Origin: Arcticibacter sp.
GTDB lineage: Bacteria; Bacteroidota; Bacteroidia; 2-12-FULL-35-15
Length of the DNA stretch: 64,000 bases
NCBI GenBank assembly: GCA_021155045.1
Contig: JAJNQB010000006.1
Location: 62,001-126,000, forward strand
Direction: 5' to 3'
This document shows positions 8,726 through 17,634 of the stretch, piece by piece. The notes below the pieces were generated by a model that did no database searches, was not told where the DNA came from, and saw only the letters and a program-made list of their open reading frames with translations. How positions within the stretch are numbered: the first letter of the stretch is position 1; each line of letters opens with the position of its first letter. Both the position numbers and the translations under genes were made by a program.

Positions 8726-9382
8726 ATGATGAAGGTTTATTGCATTCCAGGTATGGGAGTTGATGCTCGATTGTTTAAAAATTTAGAATTAAATAATTGT
8801 TCTATTCAACATATAAAATGGCTAACTCCAACTAAAAATGAAACATTGCCGTCTTATGCCAATCGCTTGGCAGAACAGATAAATACTACTGAGCCATTTG
8901 CATTGCTTGGAGTTTCATTTGGCGGGATGTGTGCTGTTGAAATTGCAAGAACTCACAAGCCTCTTAAAACATTCTTAATTTCCAGCTGTAAAACAATTGA
9001 TGAAGTTCCTCAAAAAATTAAAGTTTGGAAAAATATCCCTTTATATAAATCGATAAGCGACACAACATATAAAAAGGCTGCTTTATTACTTAAAAAGCAA
9101 TTTGGAGTGAATACTAAAGAGCAAGAAGAAAAATTTAAAAATATGTTAAACACTGCACCTCAGAATTATTTTAAAGGCGCAGTTCATTGTATCATGAGTT
9201 GGAAAAGTTCTCCAATACCTGAAAATATTGTTCATATTCATGGAACAAAAGATATGATATTGCCTTATCATAAAATTAAAAATTGTAACTATACTATTAA
9301 TAACGGCTCTCACTTTATGATTATAAATAAAGCGGTAGAAATAAATAAGATTTTAAATACTGAACTAAAAAGTTATATTTAG
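8726..9382 (+). CDS. Alpha/beta hydrolase
   Basis: 218-residue cytoplasmic protein with no signal peptide. The nucleophile elbow is GVSFGG (Ser64), the probable acid Asp lies in HGTKDMILP, and the His in NGSHFM near the C terminus, giving a full catalytic triad order. The substrate is unknown; small thioesterases and esterases look like this. It begins directly after the pyrophosphatase stop with ATGATG and ends one base before the stop of the convergent WbqC-like gene, leaving no room for a separate terminator. Confidence 0.8.
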   Translation: MMKVYCIPGMGVDARLFKNLELNNCSIQHIKWLTPTKNETLPSYANRLAEQINTTEPFALLGVSFGGMCAVEIARTHKPLKTFLISSCKTIDEVPQKIKVWKNIPLYKSISDTTYKKAALLLKKQFGVNTKEQEEKFKNMLNTAPQNYFKGAVHCIMSWKSSPIPENIVHIHGTKDMILPYHKIKNCNYTINNGSHFMIINKAVEINKILNTELKSYI

Positions 9383-10000
9383 TTATAAATAATCAAGCAC
9401 TTTTGAGCCTTGATTAAATAATAAATCAACAATACTTAAATTAGGAATAAATCCATGGCGTGTTTCAAATACTTGAAAGTAGGGCTTTACTTCAAATAAT
9501 TTATCTTTTTCAATTGATTCTTTTGGCGTAATAATACTTCTGTAATCGTCTGTATTTTCAGTATTACGGATGTATTCCGAACTAAAAGAATAATTCGGTT
9601 TAAGTTTCATTAATTTTAATACTTCTTGTTGTGTGGCTTCATTAAAATCAATTAAATAATTATATTTTTTTTCGTGATAGAAAGGATAAAAATCATCTTC
9701 GAAATATTCAAAAAATGGAGAACGCCTATAGCTCGATTCTAATGAACGCCAGTGTAATAATTGCCAATTGTATTCATAAGAAATTTTTATTTCATTAATG
9801 GATTGTCTTTTATTTCTTTTTTCAAGAGGAATACTTAAAGTAAGAATTCCGTTGGGCGAATAGATGTTGCAACGACTACGATAGCTTTGTTTTACAAAGT
9901 TTTCGTGATGTTCGATGATGCATTTATCATATAAATTTAGTTTTTGATAGTGTTGAATTGGTGCAAGATAAGCAGTAGGAAGAAGTGCAATGGAATTCAT
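9383..10000 (-). CDS. WbqC-like family protein
   Basis: 205 residues, cytoplasmic. The N terminus (LLPTAYLAPIQHYQKL), the RCNIYSPNGILTLSIPLEK strand and the WRSLESSYRRSPFFEYFEDD segment match the WbqC-like family, which is common in Bacteroidota and elsewhere occurs in O-antigen clusters. The biochemical activity of the family is not established to my knowledge. The gene starts immediately after the dtd stop codon, so it is the last gene of an rsgA-dtd-wbqC operon. Confidence 0.87.
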   Translation of the reverse strand: MNSIALLPTAYLAPIQHYQKLNLYDKCIIEHHENFVKQSYRSRCNIYSPNGILTLSIPLEKRNKRQSINEIKISYEYNWQLLHWRSLESSYRRSPFFEYFEDDFYPFYHEKKYNYLIDFNEATQQEVLKLMKLKPNYSFSSEYIRNTENTDDYRSIITPKESIEKDKLFEVKPYFQVFETRHGFIPNLSIVDLLFNQGSKVLDYL

Positions 10001-10453
10001 TTATTCTTTATTTTTACTATCAATAATAATTGTTACCGGACCATCATTTAATAACTCAATTTTCATATCAGCACCAAACTCTCCTGTTTGTATATTTTTT
10101 CCTAAGTCTGTTTGTAATTGAGCAATCATTTTTTCATACAATGGAATTGCTATTTCTGGTTTTGCAGCTTTAATATAAGATGGTCGATTTCCTTTTTTTG
10201 TAGAGGCATGTAATGTAAACTGAGATACTAAAATTATATCAGCATTTATATCTTTAACAGACAAATTCATTATTTCATTCGCATCATTAAAAATTCTAAG
10301 ATTTACTATTTTAGAGCTTAGCCATTCAATATCTTCATGCGTATCAGCATCTTCTATTCCTAATAAAATCAATAAACCTAAATCAATAGAACTTTTAATT
10401 TTACTGTTGATTGTAACAGATGCTTTAGAAACTCTTTGGATTACTGCTTTCAT
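10001..10453 (-). CDS. dtd: D-aminoacyl-tRNA deacylase
   Basis: Removes D-amino acids (and mischarged glycine) from tRNA, keeping translation homochiral. 150 residues, exactly family size. Both catalytic-pocket motifs are present: SQFTL at 77-81 and NDGPVT at 136-141, the latter holding the Gly-cisPro pair that screens chirality. It starts MKAVIQRVSKASV, the standard family start. Seven bases separate it from rsgA upstream and none from the WbqC-like gene downstream. Confidence 0.95.
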   Translation of the reverse strand: MKAVIQRVSKASVTINSKIKSSIDLGLLILLGIEDADTHEDIEWLSSKIVNLRIFNDANEIMNLSVKDINADIILVSQFTLHASTKKGNRPSYIKAAKPEIAIPLYEKMIAQLQTDLGKNIQTGEFGADMKIELLNDGPVTIIIDSKNKE

Positions 10454-10460
10454 TTTTTAT

Positions 10461-11396
10461 TTATTGATAGGTAATTTCCATTTCTTCACCATTCATTATT
10501 CCTAGATAACTGCTGTAACGAGAAGAAGCAATTGCTCCTTTTTCTACTGCTGCCATTACAGCACATTTTGGTTCATTCAAATGCAAACAATTGTTGAATT
10601 TACAATTGTTTTTTAATGCTCTCATTTCTGGAAAATAATCAGCAATTTCCTCTTTTTGCATATCTACAAGCCCTAATTCTTTAATTCCTGGAGTATCAAT
10701 GATAAAACCTCCGTAACTTAATTTATGCATTTCTGCAAATGTTGTAGTATGTTTTCCTTTAAAATGGGATTCAGAAATGTCTCCTGTTTTTAAATCCAAA
10801 TTGTAATCCAAAGTATTTACAAGAGTTGATTTTCCAACTCCTGAATGACCTGCAATTAAAGAAGTTTTGTTTCTTGTAATATCTTTTATTGTATCAATCG
10901 ACTTATTTTCAGTAGCTGAAACTTTATAACATTTATAGCCAATGTTTTCATAGATAGCAATAAAATGATCTAATTCTTTCATCAATTCTGTATCTGTTTC
11001 AAATAAATCTATTTTGTTGAAAATAATTGACGTTGGAATATGATAGGCTTCTGCCGTTACTAAAAATCTATCAATAAAACCTGCTGATGTTCTTGGCAAA
11101 GCAAGTGTAACAATTAATAATGCTTGATCTAAATTCGCAGCAATTATATGAGATTGTTTGGATAGGTTAATTGATTTACGAATGATGTAGTTTTTTCTTT
11201 CTTCTATTTTATGAATTACACCTTGTCCTTCATCTCCTTCAAAATCAAATTCTACACGGTCGCCAACAGCTATTGGATTAGTTGTTTTTATGCCTTTGAT
11301 ACGAAAAAGTCCTTTTATGCGGCAATCAACAATAGCGCCATCACTAGTTAAAACATTGTACCAGCTACCTGTTGATTTTATTACTACACCTTTCAT
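10461..11396 (-). CDS. rsgA: Small ribosomal subunit biogenesis GTPase RsgA
   Basis: Circularly permuted GTPase that checks late 30S assembly. 311 residues. An N-terminal OB-fold covers about residues 1-70. The G motifs are in permuted order: NKID (127-130), then P-loop GHSGVGKST (183-191), then DTPG (234-237). The C-terminal zinc knuckle has Cys265, Cys270, His272 and Cys278. It is the first gene of a three-gene minus-strand operon. A -7 box TAAATTTG lies on the minus strand at 11429-11422, about 25 bases before the ATG. Confidence 0.95.
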   Translation of the reverse strand: MKGVVIKSTGSWYNVLTSDGAIVDCRIKGLFRIKGIKTTNPIAVGDRVEFDFEGDEGQGVIHKIEERKNYIIRKSINLSKQSHIIAANLDQALLIVTLALPRTSAGFIDRFLVTAEAYHIPTSIIFNKIDLFETDTELMKELDHFIAIYENIGYKCYKVSATENKSIDTIKDITRNKTSLIAGHSGVGKSTLVNTLDYNLDLKTGDISESHFKGKHTTTFAEMHKLSYGGFIIDTPGIKELGLVDMQKEEIADYFPEMRALKNNCKFNNCLHLNEPKCAVMAAVEKGAIASSRYSSYLGIMNGEEMEITYQ

Positions 11397-11421
11397 TAAC
11401 TGTTTGTCATTTTTTACGTGT

Positions 11422-11429
11422 CAAATTTA
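11422..11429 (-). promoter_or_regulatory. Probable -7 promoter box of the rsgA operon
   Basis: On the minus strand this reads TAAATTTG, an exact match to the Bacteroidota -7 consensus TAnnTTTG, 25 bases before the rsgA start. I see no clear -33 TTTG at the expected distance. Confidence 0.5.
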
Positions 11430-11541
11430 TTAAAAAGAATTAGCTTTGTATTCACGAATTACGAATCTTTACGAAAGTACGAAATAAGTCTATAGAGCGT
11501 TTTTCTTTATATTTAAGCATCCTTTATGTAAAAGAAATAAT

Positions 11542-12453
11542 ATGTCAATAAAAGTTGAAAACATAACAAAGATATATGGCCAACAAAAAGCCTTGAATGA
11601 TGTTTCATTTGAAGTGAAAGCAGGTGAAATAGTTGGTTTCCTTGGACCTAATGGAGCAGGGAAATCTACTATGATGAAAATTCTAACCTGCTTTATCCCT
11701 CAAACTTCAGGTTCAGCATCTGTGTGTGGTTTTGATGTAGCAGAACAAAGTTTGGATGTACGCAAACAAGTTGGTTATTTACCTGAGCACAACCCTTTGT
11801 ATCTAGATATGTATGTAAAAGAATATCTTGAATTTATTGGCGGATTACATCATTTGAAAAATATTAAGGAACGAATTTCTGAAATGATTGAAATTACAGG
11901 GCTACAGGTAGAACAAAAGAAAAAAATAGGAGCATTGTCGAAAGGTTATCGTCAGCGTGTTGGACTAGCTCAAGCACTTATACATGACCCCAAAGTTTTA
12001 ATTTTAGATGAACCTACAACAGGTTTAGATCCTAACCAATTAGCTGAAATTCGTAATATGATTATTAAAGTAGGGAAAGAAAAAACAATTATGCTATCTA
12101 CACATATTATGCAAGAAGTAGAAGCAATGTGCGATAGAGTAATTATCATAAACAATGGGAGTATTGTTGCAAATGACGATACAAAAGTCTTACAAAAATT
12201 AAAAACAGAAAACACATATTTTATTACAGTAGAGTTTGATAAACCAACTTCAAAAAATGTATTAAAGAATATAAATTTTGTTGTTGATGCGATTAATTCA
12301 AGAGAAAACATTTGGCAATTAGAAGTGCGATCTGATAAAGATATACGAAATGATGTGTTTCAATTTGCCGTTGCTAATGGATTAGCTGTTTTAATGCTTA
12401 ACAAAGAAGAACAAAAATTAGAAGATGTATTCAAGCATCTTACAAAAAAATAA
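11542..12453 (+). CDS. gldA: Gliding-motility-type ABC transporter ATP-binding protein GldA
   Basis: 303-residue ABC ATPase. Walker A is GPNGAGKST (35-43), the signature LSKGYRQRVGLAQAL is mid-protein, Walker B is VLILDEPTTGLD and the H-loop is STH. The segment YLPEHNPLYLDMYVKEYLEF and the C-terminal accessory domain match GldA of flavobacteria, which works with GldF/GldG in gliding motility. Those partners are not in this window. Twenty-one bases separate it from the M13 peptidase gene. If the cell does not glide, it could be a general ABC-2 exporter ATPase. Confidence 0.85.
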   Translation: MSIKVENITKIYGQQKALNDVSFEVKAGEIVGFLGPNGAGKSTMMKILTCFIPQTSGSASVCGFDVAEQSLDVRKQVGYLPEHNPLYLDMYVKEYLEFIGGLHHLKNIKERISEMIEITGLQVEQKKKIGALSKGYRQRVGLAQALIHDPKVLILDEPTTGLDPNQLAEIRNMIIKVGKEKTIMLSTHIMQEVEAMCDRVIIINNGSIVANDDTKVLQKLKTENTYFITVEFDKPTSKNVLKNINFVVDAINSRENIWQLEVRSDKDIRNDVFQFAVANGLAVLMLNKEEQKLEDVFKHLTKK

Positions 12454-12474
12454 ATTCACCCCTAAAATTTTTAA

Positions 12475-14520
12475 ATGAAAAAAATAATTTTATTTGCATC
12501 AGCAACTTTATTTTTTGCTTGCAATAGTTCAGATAAAACAAATGAAAATGAATCAACATTTATTGATCCAGTAACTGCTCATATAGATTCAAGCATTTCG
12601 CCTGGTGAAAACTTTTTTTTATTTGCTAATAATGGTTGGTTTAAATCACATCCAATTCCATCGTCAGAAAAAAGTAATGGAATATTTAGAACCATTCAAG
12701 ATACTATCAATGAATCTATTCGTAAAATTTGCGAATCATCATCTGCTGATTCAAAAGCTGCTAAAGGAAGCAATAAACAAAAAATAGGTGATTTTTATTT
12801 TAGTGGTATGGATACGACTACTATCGAGAAAGTTGGAATTAATCCATTAAAACCGTTGTTTTCTAAAATTGACGAAATCAAAAATAATAAAGATGTAATC
12901 AATACGGTTGCATATTTATATACGCAAGGAATACCAAGCACATTTGGTTTTACTGTTACAAGAGACGAAAAAAATGCAGCAGCATACACTGTTTATCTTT
13001 CTCAATCGCGCTTAGGTCTTCCGGATAGAGATTATTATTTTAATACAGATGAAAGAAATACAACGATAAAAAATGAATATTTAAAGCATTTAGATGCGAT
13101 GTTGAATCTTATTGGGATGGATAAAGCATTGGCAAAAAAAGGGAGTGAACAAATTTTTAAGTTGGAATCAGCTTTAGCAAAATCAAGTAGAAAAATGGAA
13201 GATTTGCGTGACCCTTATTTGAATTACAATAAGATGAATATTGCAGGGGTAAATAAATTAACTGCATCAATCGAATGGAAAGAAATGCTGTCAAAGCTTG
13301 GAATTAGTAACATTGATTCTGTTGTGGTTGCTCAGCCAGAATATTTTTCTGCACTTGAAAAGCATTTAAAAACATTTTCAGTTGATGATTGGAAATTATA
13401 CCTAAAATGGAACGTAGCGAATCGTTTTTCTGAGTTTTTAAATAAAAAAATTGTTGCTCAAGATTTTAATTTTTATGCAACAGTTTTAGATGGAATAAAA
13501 GAACAAAGGCCACGCTGGAAAACAATTGTGGAAGAAACAGATGCTTCGTTGGGTGAATTAATCGGACAGGTTTATGTAGAAGAATACTTGCCAAAAGGAA
13601 CAAAAGAAAAGTTGTTAGAAATTGGAAATAATATTCGTGATGTATATGCTGAACACATTAAAAAACTTGATTGGATGAGTGATGTAACAAAAGAAAAAGC
13701 ATTAAATAAATTACAAAAACTGAATATGAAAGTTGGTTATCCTGATGTTTGGAAAGATATGAGTTCATTGGATGTATCGCGTAATAGTTTTGTAGAAAAT
13801 GGGATGGCAGTGAGTAAATGGAATTATGGTTTTATGATAAAAAAATACGGTAAACCTGTAAACAAAGACGAATGGGAAATGTATCCTCAAACATACAATG
13901 CGTATTATGACCCAACGATGAATGAAATAGTTGTGCCTGCTTGCAATATTATTGTTCCAGGTTTTGAAGGTAGAATGCCTGATGATGCTGTATTATATGG
14001 TATTATTGGAGGCTCAACATTTGGACATGAAATTACTCATGGTTTTGATGATCAAGGTAGTTTATATGATGAAAAAGGAAATCTTAGCGATTGGTGGACT
14101 AAAGAAGACCGCCAAAAGTTTGAAGCAAAAACAAAACTTATTGTTGAGCAGTTTAATAATTATGTTGTTTTAGATAGTATTCATGTAAGAGGAGAAAATA
14201 CACAAGGCGAAAACATTGCAGATTTGGGTGGTGTAATTATGGGACTGGAAGCATATAGAAAAACAAAACAAGGGCAATCAACAGAATTGATAAATGGTTA
14301 TACTGCAACGCAACGTTATTTTCTTGCTTATGCTTATGCTTGGATGGTAAATAGAACGGATGCTTCATTAGCAAAACAAATTATGAGTGATGTTCATTCT
14401 CCCGCTGAATTTCGAATCAATGGACCAGTTTCAGATATTGATGAATTTTATAAAGCTTTCAATATCCAACCTACAGATAAAATGTATAGGGCAGAGAATA
14501 TAAGGGTAAAAATATGGTAA
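12475..14520 (+). CDS. M13 family zinc metallopeptidase lipoprotein (neprilysin/PepO-like)
   Basis: 681 residues, the usual M13 length. The N terminus has a hydrophobic stretch ending FFAC-NSS, so a lipoprotein with Cys16 as the lipidated residue is likely. The zinc motif HEITH is at 518-522, followed by GFDDQGSLYDEKGNLSDWW. The third ligand lies in the GENIADLGG segment, and the NAYYDP substrate-binding segment is also present. The family cleaves peptides under about 40 residues outside the cytoplasm. It probably shares a transcript with gldA. Together with the S46 peptidase it points to peptide feeding. Confidence 0.93.
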   Translation: MKKIILFASATLFFACNSSDKTNENESTFIDPVTAHIDSSISPGENFFLFANNGWFKSHPIPSSEKSNGIFRTIQDTINESIRKICESSSADSKAAKGSNKQKIGDFYFSGMDTTTIEKVGINPLKPLFSKIDEIKNNKDVINTVAYLYTQGIPSTFGFTVTRDEKNAAAYTVYLSQSRLGLPDRDYYFNTDERNTTIKNEYLKHLDAMLNLIGMDKALAKKGSEQIFKLESALAKSSRKMEDLRDPYLNYNKMNIAGVNKLTASIEWKEMLSKLGISNIDSVVVAQPEYFSALEKHLKTFSVDDWKLYLKWNVANRFSEFLNKKIVAQDFNFYATVLDGIKEQRPRWKTIVEETDASLGELIGQVYVEEYLPKGTKEKLLEIGNNIRDVYAEHIKKLDWMSDVTKEKALNKLQKLNMKVGYPDVWKDMSSLDVSRNSFVENGMAVSKWNYGFMIKKYGKPVNKDEWEMYPQTYNAYYDPTMNEIVVPACNIIVPGFEGRMPDDAVLYGIIGGSTFGHEITHGFDDQGSLYDEKGNLSDWWTKEDRQKFEAKTKLIVEQFNNYVVLDSIHVRGENTQGENIADLGGVIMGLEAYRKTKQGQSTELINGYTATQRYFLAYAYAWMVNRTDASLAKQIMSDVHSPAEFRINGPVSDIDEFYKAFNIQPTDKMYRAENIRVKIW

Positions 14521-14623
14521 TACAATTAACCCTAAAAAGTACTTTCTCAATTGTTTAAATAATCGTAATTTAGCGACCGTTAAAAAAAATTGTAATAGTT
14601 AATCATTAAACATAAATTTTAGA

Positions 14624-15877
14624 ATGGGATATTTATTTACATCTGAATCAGTTTCAGAAGGGCATCCAGACAAGGTAGCAGATCAAATTTCTGATGCATT
14701 AATTGATAATTTTTTGGCTTTTGATGCTGAATCAAAAGTTGCTTGTGAAACCTTGGTTACTACGGGGCAAGTAATACTTGCAGGAGAAGTAAAATCAAAA
14801 GCTTATTTAGATGTACAAGAAATAGCGCGTGGTGTAATTCGCAAAATTGGATATACAAAAAGTGAATATATGTTTGAAGCAAATTCATGCGGGATTCTTT
14901 CGGCTATTCACGAGCAAAGTTCGGATATCAATCAAGGTGTTGATAGAAAAAAGAAAGAAGAGCAAGGTGCTGGTGATCAAGGAATGATGTTTGGTTATGC
15001 AACAAACGAAACAGATAACTATATGCCATTGGCTTTGGATTTAGCTCATGCTGTTTTAATTGAATTAGCTGCATTGCGTAGAGAGAATAAACAAATAAAA
15101 TATTTACGTCCTGATGCAAAATCTCAGGTAACATTGGAGTATGATGACAATAACAATCCTGTTCGTATTGATGCTATTGTGGTGTCAACACAGCATGATG
15201 ATTTTGATTCAGAAGCAAAAATGTTAGGTAAAATCAAAAAAGATATAGTAGGTATTTTGATTCCTCGCGTTAAAAAGAACTACCCAAAATATGCACACTT
15301 GTTTAATAGCAAAATTGCATATCATATCAATCCAACTGGGAAATTTGTAATTGGTGGTCCACATGGCGATACAGGATTAACTGGTCGTAAAATTATTGTT
15401 GATACTTATGGAGGAAAAGGAGCACATGGCGGAGGCGCATTTTCTGGTAAAGACCCTTCAAAAGTGGATCGTTCAGCAGCTTATGCTACACGTCATATCG
15501 CTAAAAATTTAGTTGCAGCAGGAGTTTGTTCTGAGGTATTAGTTCAAGTATCTTATGCAATTGGAGTGGCTAAACCAATGGGTATTTATGTAAATACTTA
15601 TGGTACTGCAAAAGTTAAAATGACAGATGGTCAAATAGCTAAAATTGTAGAAGCCATTTTTGATATGCGTCCATATTTTATCGAACAACGCTTTAAATTA
15701 CGTACTCCAATGTATAGTGAAACAGCGGCATACGGTCACATGGGAAGAAAAAATGAAACTGTAACTAAAACATTTAGCTCCCCTGATGGTAAAACCAAAA
15801 CTATGAAAGTAGAATTATTTACATGGGAAAAATTAGATTATGTTTCTAAAGTAAAACAAGCTTTTAAATTGAAATAA
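14624..15877 (+). CDS. metK: S-adenosylmethionine synthase
   Basis: Makes S-adenosylmethionine from methionine and ATP. 417 residues. Signatures are FTSESVSEGHPDKVADQISDA at the start, GAGDQGMMFGYA (about 112-123) and GGGAFSGKDPSKVDRSAAY (about 266-284). It stands alone. I looked for a SAM riboswitch in the 103-base upstream gap and saw no convincing one. A weak -7-like TAATTTAG lies at 14566-14573. Downstream is a strong 27-bp inverted repeat. Confidence 0.97.
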   Translation: MGYLFTSESVSEGHPDKVADQISDALIDNFLAFDAESKVACETLVTTGQVILAGEVKSKAYLDVQEIARGVIRKIGYTKSEYMFEANSCGILSAIHEQSSDINQGVDRKKKEEQGAGDQGMMFGYATNETDNYMPLALDLAHAVLIELAALRRENKQIKYLRPDAKSQVTLEYDDNNNPVRIDAIVVSTQHDDFDSEAKMLGKIKKDIVGILIPRVKKNYPKYAHLFNSKIAYHINPTGKFVIGGPHGDTGLTGRKIIVDTYGGKGAHGGGAFSGKDPSKVDRSAAYATRHIAKNLVAAGVCSEVLVQVSYAIGVAKPMGIYVNTYGTAKVKMTDGQIAKIVEAIFDMRPYFIEQRFKLRTPMYSETAAYGHMGRKNETVTKTFSSPDGKTKTMKVELFTWEKLDYVSKVKQAFKLK

Positions 15878-15919
15878 GCCATAAGAGCCCCTGTTTGAAT
15901 TTTATTAAAATTTTTACTT

Positions 15920-15984
15920 GTCATTTCGACCAGAGGGAGAAATCTCTTACTAAGAATGAGATTTCTCCCTCTGGTCGAAATGAC
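15920..15984. repeat. Perfect 27-bp inverted repeat downstream of metK
   Basis: Left arm 15920-15946 and right arm 15958-15984 are exact reverse complements with an 11-nt loop. The arm begins GTCATTTCGACC and ends GAGAAATCTC. Its GC content is above that of the surroundings. There is no T run, so it is not a classical terminator, though as RNA it would be a very stable hairpin 42 bases after metK. A diverged single arm occurs at 1131-1155, suggesting a dispersed REP- or MITE-like family. Confidence 0.85.
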
Positions 15985-16040
15985 TTCTTAATTCCTACTA
16001 AACCATTTTAATAAAACTTAAATATGTTCTAAACCCTGAA

Positions 16041-16048
16041 TAAATTTG
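16041..16048 (+). promoter_or_regulatory. Probable -7 promoter box of the DUF3817 gene
   Basis: TAAATTTG, an exact TAnnTTTG match, 22 bases before the start codon. The leader also holds a small inverted repeat TTTGGT (16045-16050) / ACCAAA (16059-16064). Confidence 0.45.
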
Positions 16049-16070
16049 GTTTTTTTATACCAAATAAATT

Positions 16071-16364
16071 ATGAAAAACAACTCGTTAAAACATTTTAGG
16101 ATAGTTGCCTTTTTGGAGGGCGTATCATTTTTGATACTATTATTTATAGCAATGCCATTAAAATATATATATGCTATGCCAACTCCTAATAAAGTAATAG
16201 GGATGATTCATGGTGTTTTGTTTGTTGCTTATGTGTTTTATTTAATGCAAGTAAAGTCAGAAAATAACTGGACATTAAAAAAGACTGCTATTGCATTTCT
16301 TGCTTCGATTCTACCTTTTGGAACTTTTGTTTTGGATGCCAATGTTTTAAAGAAAGAAATATAA
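16071..16364 (+). CDS. DUF3817 family small membrane protein
   Basis: 97 residues with three predicted membrane helices: about 10-28, 44-59 and 71-88. The layout, with LKHFRIVAFLEGVSFLILLFIAMPLKY at the start and a conserved His in IGMIHGVLFVAYV, matches DUF3817, a family with no assigned function to my knowledge. It is a single-gene unit with its own promoter box, convergent with the MFS transporter gene 28 bases away. Confidence 0.8.
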   Translation: MKNNSLKHFRIVAFLEGVSFLILLFIAMPLKYIYAMPTPNKVIGMIHGVLFVAYVFYLMQVKSENNWTLKKTAIAFLASILPFGTFVLDANVLKKEI

Positions 16365-16392
16365 ATTTAAAGATATCGGAAGAAATAATTAT

Positions 16393-17634
16393 TTAGCTTA
16401 TCAGCCCCTCTTTTTCTCTTTTATCAAAATCAGAAATTAAAAATATGTACCAAACAACTCCAATAGTGTACATGAGTGCTGTTATCAAAAATATGTTTAC
16501 ATAATCAACATTTAAGTGGCGCAGTATTCCAAATATTATGGCGCTAAAAAAAGTTGAACCCGACCAGATAGCAGAAGTTAAACCGCTAGTCATTTCCCTG
16601 TTTTGTTCCCCAACATAACGCATGGTAATATCAGAAGTCATAGGAGCCGCAATATTCATAAGCGGTTGCCGCAATAAATAAAATATAATAGCAATGTAAA
16701 CAGATACACTTAACGTATTATAATATTGTGTAGTAGCCATTGTAATCAATGCCATTATTGCTAAAGATTGAGTTATGGGCACTGCTTTTCGATAACCAAT
16801 TCCTTGTTTTATTTTTGGAACAAACAATGCCGCATATACTACCATAAAAGATGCTATAAATGACATGATAGAAAATTGAGCTGTGCTCATGCCATGTACA
16901 TTGGAAAAAAATAAACTAATAAAAGGAATTGTAAAACCTGCCCCAAAAGCAATGATTGCAGTTGGGATTAATGCCTTAAAAATTAATTTCCAATCGTATC
17001 CTTTTAAATTTGTTCGTTTTTCTTTTAATGATGGAATATGTTCTTCTTTGTTTACTTTAAAAATAAAATATAAACCAGAAAAACTTGCAATTACAATTCC
17101 AAGCAATAGGTTTCTTTCGCTAAACAATTTTGCATTAATGGAGTTAAGAACAGCAATCATTAAAAAACTAATAATACTTGCCAGGCTCCAAGTGGCAAAA
17201 TTTAAAGTGATTGCAGAGGTATGTTGGTGCTTAGGAGCATTGCGTAATATATAGGGTAATATGGGAATTTGAATAAAAGTATAAGCTGTGCCCCATAATA
17301 AATGAGAAATTAATAAAAGTGCAGAAGAATGTATTTGAACACCAATAAGTATTAATAATCCAAATAGAGGAACTCCGATAGCTCCAAAATAAAAAATAGG
17401 TAATATTTTTCTACCTTTAATAAACATTCCTAAAAATAAAGCCAATGCAAGCATTCCTAAATATCTATAAGAGGTAAAGTGTGCATATTCTGCATCACTG
17501 TATCCTTCCGCTTTCATATACAAGGGCAATATTGCCATGAATGACACATTTATCATCTGCACAAAAAACTCAACGGTTATAAGATTGAGAATTGATTTAT
17601 CAAGTTTTGTATATTCTTTAATTATTGAAAACAT
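16393..17634 (-). CDS. Major facilitator superfamily transporter
   Basis: 413 residues with about twelve hydrophobic segments in two halves, the MFS architecture. The central loop (about residues 190-215) is basic, as expected of the cytoplasmic loop between halves. The substrate cannot be told from the sequence. The start overlaps the end of miaA by 13 bases, so it is probably co-transcribed as the last gene of the run from dapD. Confidence 0.8.
   Translation of the reverse strand: MFSIIKEYTKLDKSILNLITVEFFVQMINVSFMAILPLYMKAEGYSDAEYAHFTSYRYLGMLALALFLGMFIKGRKILPIFYFGAIGVPLFGLLILIGVQIHSSALLLISHLLWGTAYTFIQIPILPYILRNAPKHQHTSAITLNFATWSLASIISFLMIAVLNSINAKLFSERNLLLGIVIASFSGLYFIFKVNKEEHIPSLKEKRTNLKGYDWKLIFKALIPTAIIAFGAGFTIPFISLFFSNVHGMSTAQFSIMSFIASFMVVYAALFVPKIKQGIGYRKAVPITQSLAIMALITMATTQYYNTLSVSVYIAIIFYLLRQPLMNIAAPMTSDITMRYVGEQNREMTSGLTSAIWSGSTFFSAIIFGILRHLNVDYVNIFLITALMYTIGVVWYIFLISDFDKREKEGLIS

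Noticed and set aside
14521..14623. SAM riboswitch before metK
   Set aside because: I could not fold a convincing SAM-II or other SAM aptamer in the short AT-rich gap.
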